DNA from: Chitinophagaceae bacterium | GTDB taxonomy: Bacteria; Bacteroidota; Bacteroidia; Chitinophagales; Chitinophagaceae | Assembly (NCBI GenBank): GCA_023251285.1 | Contig: JAHEZB010000020.1 | Coordinates: forward strand, 1 to 8,327 | Reading direction: 5' to 3' | Length of the DNA: 8,327 nt | Part shown: piece after piece, positions 6,052 to 8,327 of the stretch | How positions within the stretch are numbered: position 1 is the stretch's first letter | Layout of the letters: the number at the start of each line of letters is the position of its first letter | Made by a program: the position numbers and the translations under genes | Notes under the pieces: generated by a model | What the model was told of the DNA's origin: nothing | The model's input: only the letters and a program-made list of their open reading frames with translations | The model's database searches: none

Positions 6052-7461
6052 TCAGGCCCGATACAAATTCAAATAGATTTCGGTACTTCTTTCCCAGCTG
6101 TGATCGATCTGCATAATGTGCTGTATGATCTGATTCATCTTCTCCGGCTGGTCATACAATTCAGTAGCACGGTAAACCGCATGACAAATATCACCAACAG
6201 AAGCGGTATTAAAACAAATGCCAAAACCATCCGGCTCACCAAAATCCTTTACCGTGTCTTTTAACCCACCGGTGCGCCTTACAATTGGAATCGTTCCATA
6301 GCGCAATGCGTACATTTGATTCAAACCGCACGGTTCTATCCTGCTTGGCATCAATAAAAAATCAGCGCCTGCATACATTTCATGGCTTAGTTTTTCATTG
6401 TAGCCGATTTGAGTATTATAATATCCAAAGAGGTGGATGTGCAAATTGCTTAATTGATATTCAATATAAGGATCACCGCTTCCCAAAACCAAAAAATTCA
6501 TTTTACCTTCCATAAAATAAATAGAATCGCCAATAACCTGGGGCAATAAATCCGCGGCTTTTTCCCCAACAAGCCTTCCGATAAAAACGATCAAAGGTTT
6601 GTTTTCCTCCAGGTTAAACCGGGCACACAATTCTTTTTTATTTGCGCGTTTTTTTTCAGCGAAATCTTTCAAGCCATATTTTTCATCCAGGTACTTGTCC
6701 GTTTCCGGATCCCATACTTCCGTATCTATGCCGTTTAAGATTCCAAAACATTTTCCCCTTTCATACTGAAACAACTTTTCCAGACCGTTCGCCATATACA
6801 TTAATTCTTCGAGGTAGCCATGACTTACGGTATTTACTTTTGAAGCACATTTGATGGCAGATGCGAGGCTATTGATTGTGTTATCCCATTCCAGCAATCC
6901 CGATTTCCATTTATCCCAATCAGGAATATAATTGGATTTGCTCCAGTCCATCCATCCCTGGTATTGTGCGTTATGAATCGTCAGAATGGTTTTTATAGAA
7001 GACAAATTTTTATAAGCATAACAATGTTGCATCATAAAAGGAACCAGTCCTGCCTGGTGATCATGTACATGTACAATGTCAGGATGATGATGCCATTTGC
7101 TCATCCAGTCTACCACAGCAATCTGGAAAGCAGTGAAGCGTTCGGTGTCGTCATCATAACCATAAATTTTTTCGCGATTGAGCAAACCATTGATATCAAC
7201 GAGATACAAATCGAAGCCCAACACATTGGTTGCTTCCTTGATGATCGTATATTCAAACCAGTAATGCGCCATTCCAAAAGCGCCTTTATGAACCACTTCA
7301 AACTCATGATTGTACAAAAATTTAGTGCGATACATCGGCATGACCACTTTGGCGATATGCCCCAGTTTGGTTTGATATTTTGGCAAAGCACCCACTACAT
7401 CGCCCAGCCCGCCTGCTTTTGCCATTGGGTAACATTCTGCACTTACATGAATTATTTCCAT
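6052..7461 (-). CDS. glgA: Glycogen synthase (ADP-glucose type, GT5)
   Basis: It transfers glucose from ADP-glucose to the growing alpha-1,4-glucan in the cytoplasm. The 469 residues are close to the 477 of E. coli GlgA. Visible landmarks are the N-terminal ADP-glucose loop KAGGLGDV (15-22), HDHQAGLVPF (133-142), TIHNAQYQG (161-169) with the conserved His163, the GRLVGEK motif with Arg296 and Lys301, and SRIEPCGLNQMYALRYGT (373-390) with Glu376 and Cys378, then VRRTGGL (394-400). All catalytic residues known from the E. coli enzyme (H161, R300, K305, E377, C379) have counterparts. One change is seen: the usual HDWH reads HDHQ. The start at 7461 puts the ADP-glucose loop at the standard distance from the N-terminus. 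It is the first gene of a glgA-glgC pair; its partner makes its substrate. A branching enzyme is not in the window. Confidence 0.97.
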   Translation of the reverse strand: MEIIHVSAECYPMAKAGGLGDVVGALPKYQTKLGHIAKVVMPMYRTKFLYNHEFEVVHKGAFGMAHYWFEYTIIKEATNVLGFDLYLVDINGLLNREKIYGYDDDTERFTAFQIAVVDWMSKWHHHPDIVHVHDHQAGLVPFMMQHCYAYKNLSSIKTILTIHNAQYQGWMDWSKSNYIPDWDKWKSGLLEWDNTINSLASAIKCASKVNTVSHGYLEELMYMANGLEKLFQYERGKCFGILNGIDTEVWDPETDKYLDEKYGLKDFAEKKRANKKELCARFNLEENKPLIVFIGRLVGEKAADLLPQVIGDSIYFMEGKMNFLVLGSGDPYIEYQLSNLHIHLFGYYNTQIGYNEKLSHEMYAGADFLLMPSRIEPCGLNQMYALRYGTIPIVRRTGGLKDTVKDFGEPDGFGICFNTASVGDICHAVYRATELYDQPEKMNQIIQHIMQIDHSWERSTEIYLNLYRA

Positions 7462-7586
7462 ACAACTGAATTAGCGTTTCAAATTAAGCATCATTTTTCT
7501 TAATAAAAAATTATTAATAAAAATGGCGGGTCTTGAAAAAATCTTTTATTTTCATCTTTAATTTACATTCTAAAACTAAAATTTCA
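7462..7586. promoter_or_regulatory. Divergent control region between glgA and the sugar transporter
   Basis: Both genes start outward from this 125-bp, very AT-rich stretch, so both promoters should lie here. On the minus strand TTAATTTG (7487-7480) matches the Bacteroidota -7 box TAnnTTTG with one mismatch and would give glgA a short leader, but no good -33 TTTG sits at the right distance. On the plus strand only a poor candidate is seen (ttg at 7533, TAATTTAC at 7559, 23 bp apart). A perfect 7-bp AT inverted repeat (ttaataa 7500-7506, ttattaa 7511-7517) lies near the middle. Confidence 0.45.
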
Positions 7587-8327
7587 ATGGCCACTCCTTC
7601 CATCAATTTACCAAAAACAAAAATTGTTACTACCGGAAAATTACAACCAACTAATTACGGAGCATTGAGCACGTTGGTCGTTGTGTTTTTTTTCTGGGGT
7701 TTTATTGCGGCGGGCAACAGCGTTTTCATTCCTTTTTGTAAACACTATTTTAACCTGGATCAATTTCAAAGCCAGTTAATTGACTTTGCCTTTTATCTTG
7801 CTTATTATATTGGGGCACTTGGACTCTTTGCTTACAGTTCCTTTGGTGGAAAGGATCTTGTTGCAAAATGGGGTTATAAAAAAAGCATTGTTTATGGTTT
7901 ATTATTTTCTGCAATCGGTGCTGTCGCCATGATCATTGCTGTAAATGCAAATGCATTTGTAGGAATGCTGGCAGGTTTATTTATTGTAGCGCTTGGATTT
8001 TCATTGCAACAAACAGCAGCGCAGCCTTTCGCAATAGTGCTCGGAGATCCTTCTACAGGAAACAGCCGGGTGAATCTCGGTGGTGGTGTCAATTCTTTTG
8101 GAACAATGATCGGGCCGCTGGTTGTGGCGTTTGCATTGTTTGGAACTACCGCTGCAATTACGGATCAGCAAATTGCAGCATTGAGCCTCAGCAAAGTAAT
8201 TGTTTTGTACAGCGGCGTAGGTATTTTGTTTATTGCCGCTGCATTGTTATTCCAGTTTTCTAAAAAAGTGCCTCATGGCATTTCTACAGAAAAAACAGAA
8301 AAAGCAAATAAAGCTTTGTATTCTTTA
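7587..8327 (+). CDS. FucP-like sugar MFS transporter, N-terminal part
   Basis: This is an inner-membrane major facilitator protein of the fucose/glucose-galactose permease group, likely importing a sugar. The first 247 codons are present, in frame to the right edge; the rest is missing. The family pattern is clear: FFFWGFIAAGNSVFIPFCK (34-52) in helix 1, QSQLIDFAFYLAYYIGAL (61-78) in helix 2, KWGYKKSIVYGL (94-105) in the loop to helix 3, and FSLQQTAAQPFAIVLG (138-153) in helix 4, then RVNLGGGVNSFGTMIGP (161-177) in helix 5 and a sixth helix at about 205-223. Aligned by eye with E. coli FucP, Asp46 corresponds to Ser45 and Glu135 to Gln142. The ATG at 7587 is preceded by AT-rich sequence with no strong ribosome site. 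It is divergent from glgA, hinting at a link between sugar uptake and glycogen storage. The exact sugar cannot be told. Confidence 0.9.
   Translation, partial: MATPSINLPKTKIVTTGKLQPTNYGALSTLVVVFFFWGFIAAGNSVFIPFCKHYFNLDQFQSQLIDFAFYLAYYIGALGLFAYSSFGGKDLVAKWGYKKSIVYGLLFSAIGAVAMIIAVNANAFVGMLAGLFIVALGFSLQQTAAQPFAIVLGDPSTGNSRVNLGGGVNSFGTMIGPLVVAFALFGTTAAITDQQIAALSLSKVIVLYSGVGILFIAAALLFQFSKKVPHGISTEKTEKANKALYSL

Noticed and set aside
6964..7503. Plus-strand open frame of 179 codons opposite the glgA start
   Set aside because: Antisense to conserved GlgA motifs; composition unlike a real protein.
7892..8092. Minus-strand open frame of 66 codons opposite the MFS transporter gene
   Set aside because: It is antisense to conserved FucP-like helices 3-5, and its composition follows from the complementary strand.
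1..8327. CRISPR, tRNA, insertion sequence, toxin-antitoxin or defence genes
   Set aside because: I looked for regular spaced repeats, cloverleaf-like sequence, transposase motifs and small gene pairs on both strands and saw none.

Overview
The window reads as ordinary chromosomal DNA from a Bacteroidota bacterium, most likely a Chitinophagaceae-type heterotroph. The evidence is AT-rich coding sequence, TAnnTTTG-type promoter sequence, little sign of Shine-Dalgarno sites, and protein variants typical of that phylum. The assignment is by recognition only; no search was run.

The left half (1-4238, all minus strand) is a four-gene drug-efflux-type operon, transcribed right to left: a TetR-family regulator, a TolC-family outer-membrane channel, a lipoprotein periplasmic adaptor, and the first 318 codons of an RND inner-membrane pump that runs off the left edge. 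Gaps are 6, 27 and 48 nt. The last gap holds a 9-bp-arm palindrome. Upstream of tetR is a clear control region: a Bacteroidota promoter (TTTG, 19-bp spacer, TAGTTTTG) whose spacer is filled by a perfect 9-bp inverted repeat. This is the likely autorepressor operator. The predicted transcript would start only a few bases before the tetR ATG.

The stretch at 4284-4700 has no supportable gene. It is AT-rich and holds small inverted repeats and a degenerate direct repeat of an 'aacaat' type.

The right half holds a glycogen-synthesis pair on the minus strand: glgA (glycogen synthase, GT5) followed after 55 nt by glgC (ADP-glucose pyrophosphorylase). The GlgC sequence resembles the cyanobacterial/plant form more than the enterobacterial one, and it keeps lysines at both positions linked to 3-phosphoglycerate activation in that group. 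Divergent from glgA, across 125 bp, is the first 247 codons of a FucP-like sugar MFS transporter that runs off the right edge. It lacks both acidic residues described as important for proton coupling in E. coli FucP. Sugar uptake and storage from one divergent region is a plausible but unproven functional link.

I found no RNA gene, CRISPR array, insertion sequence or clearly new system. The best leads are the tetR operator/promoter, the GlgC regulatory-type residues and the altered transporter residues.
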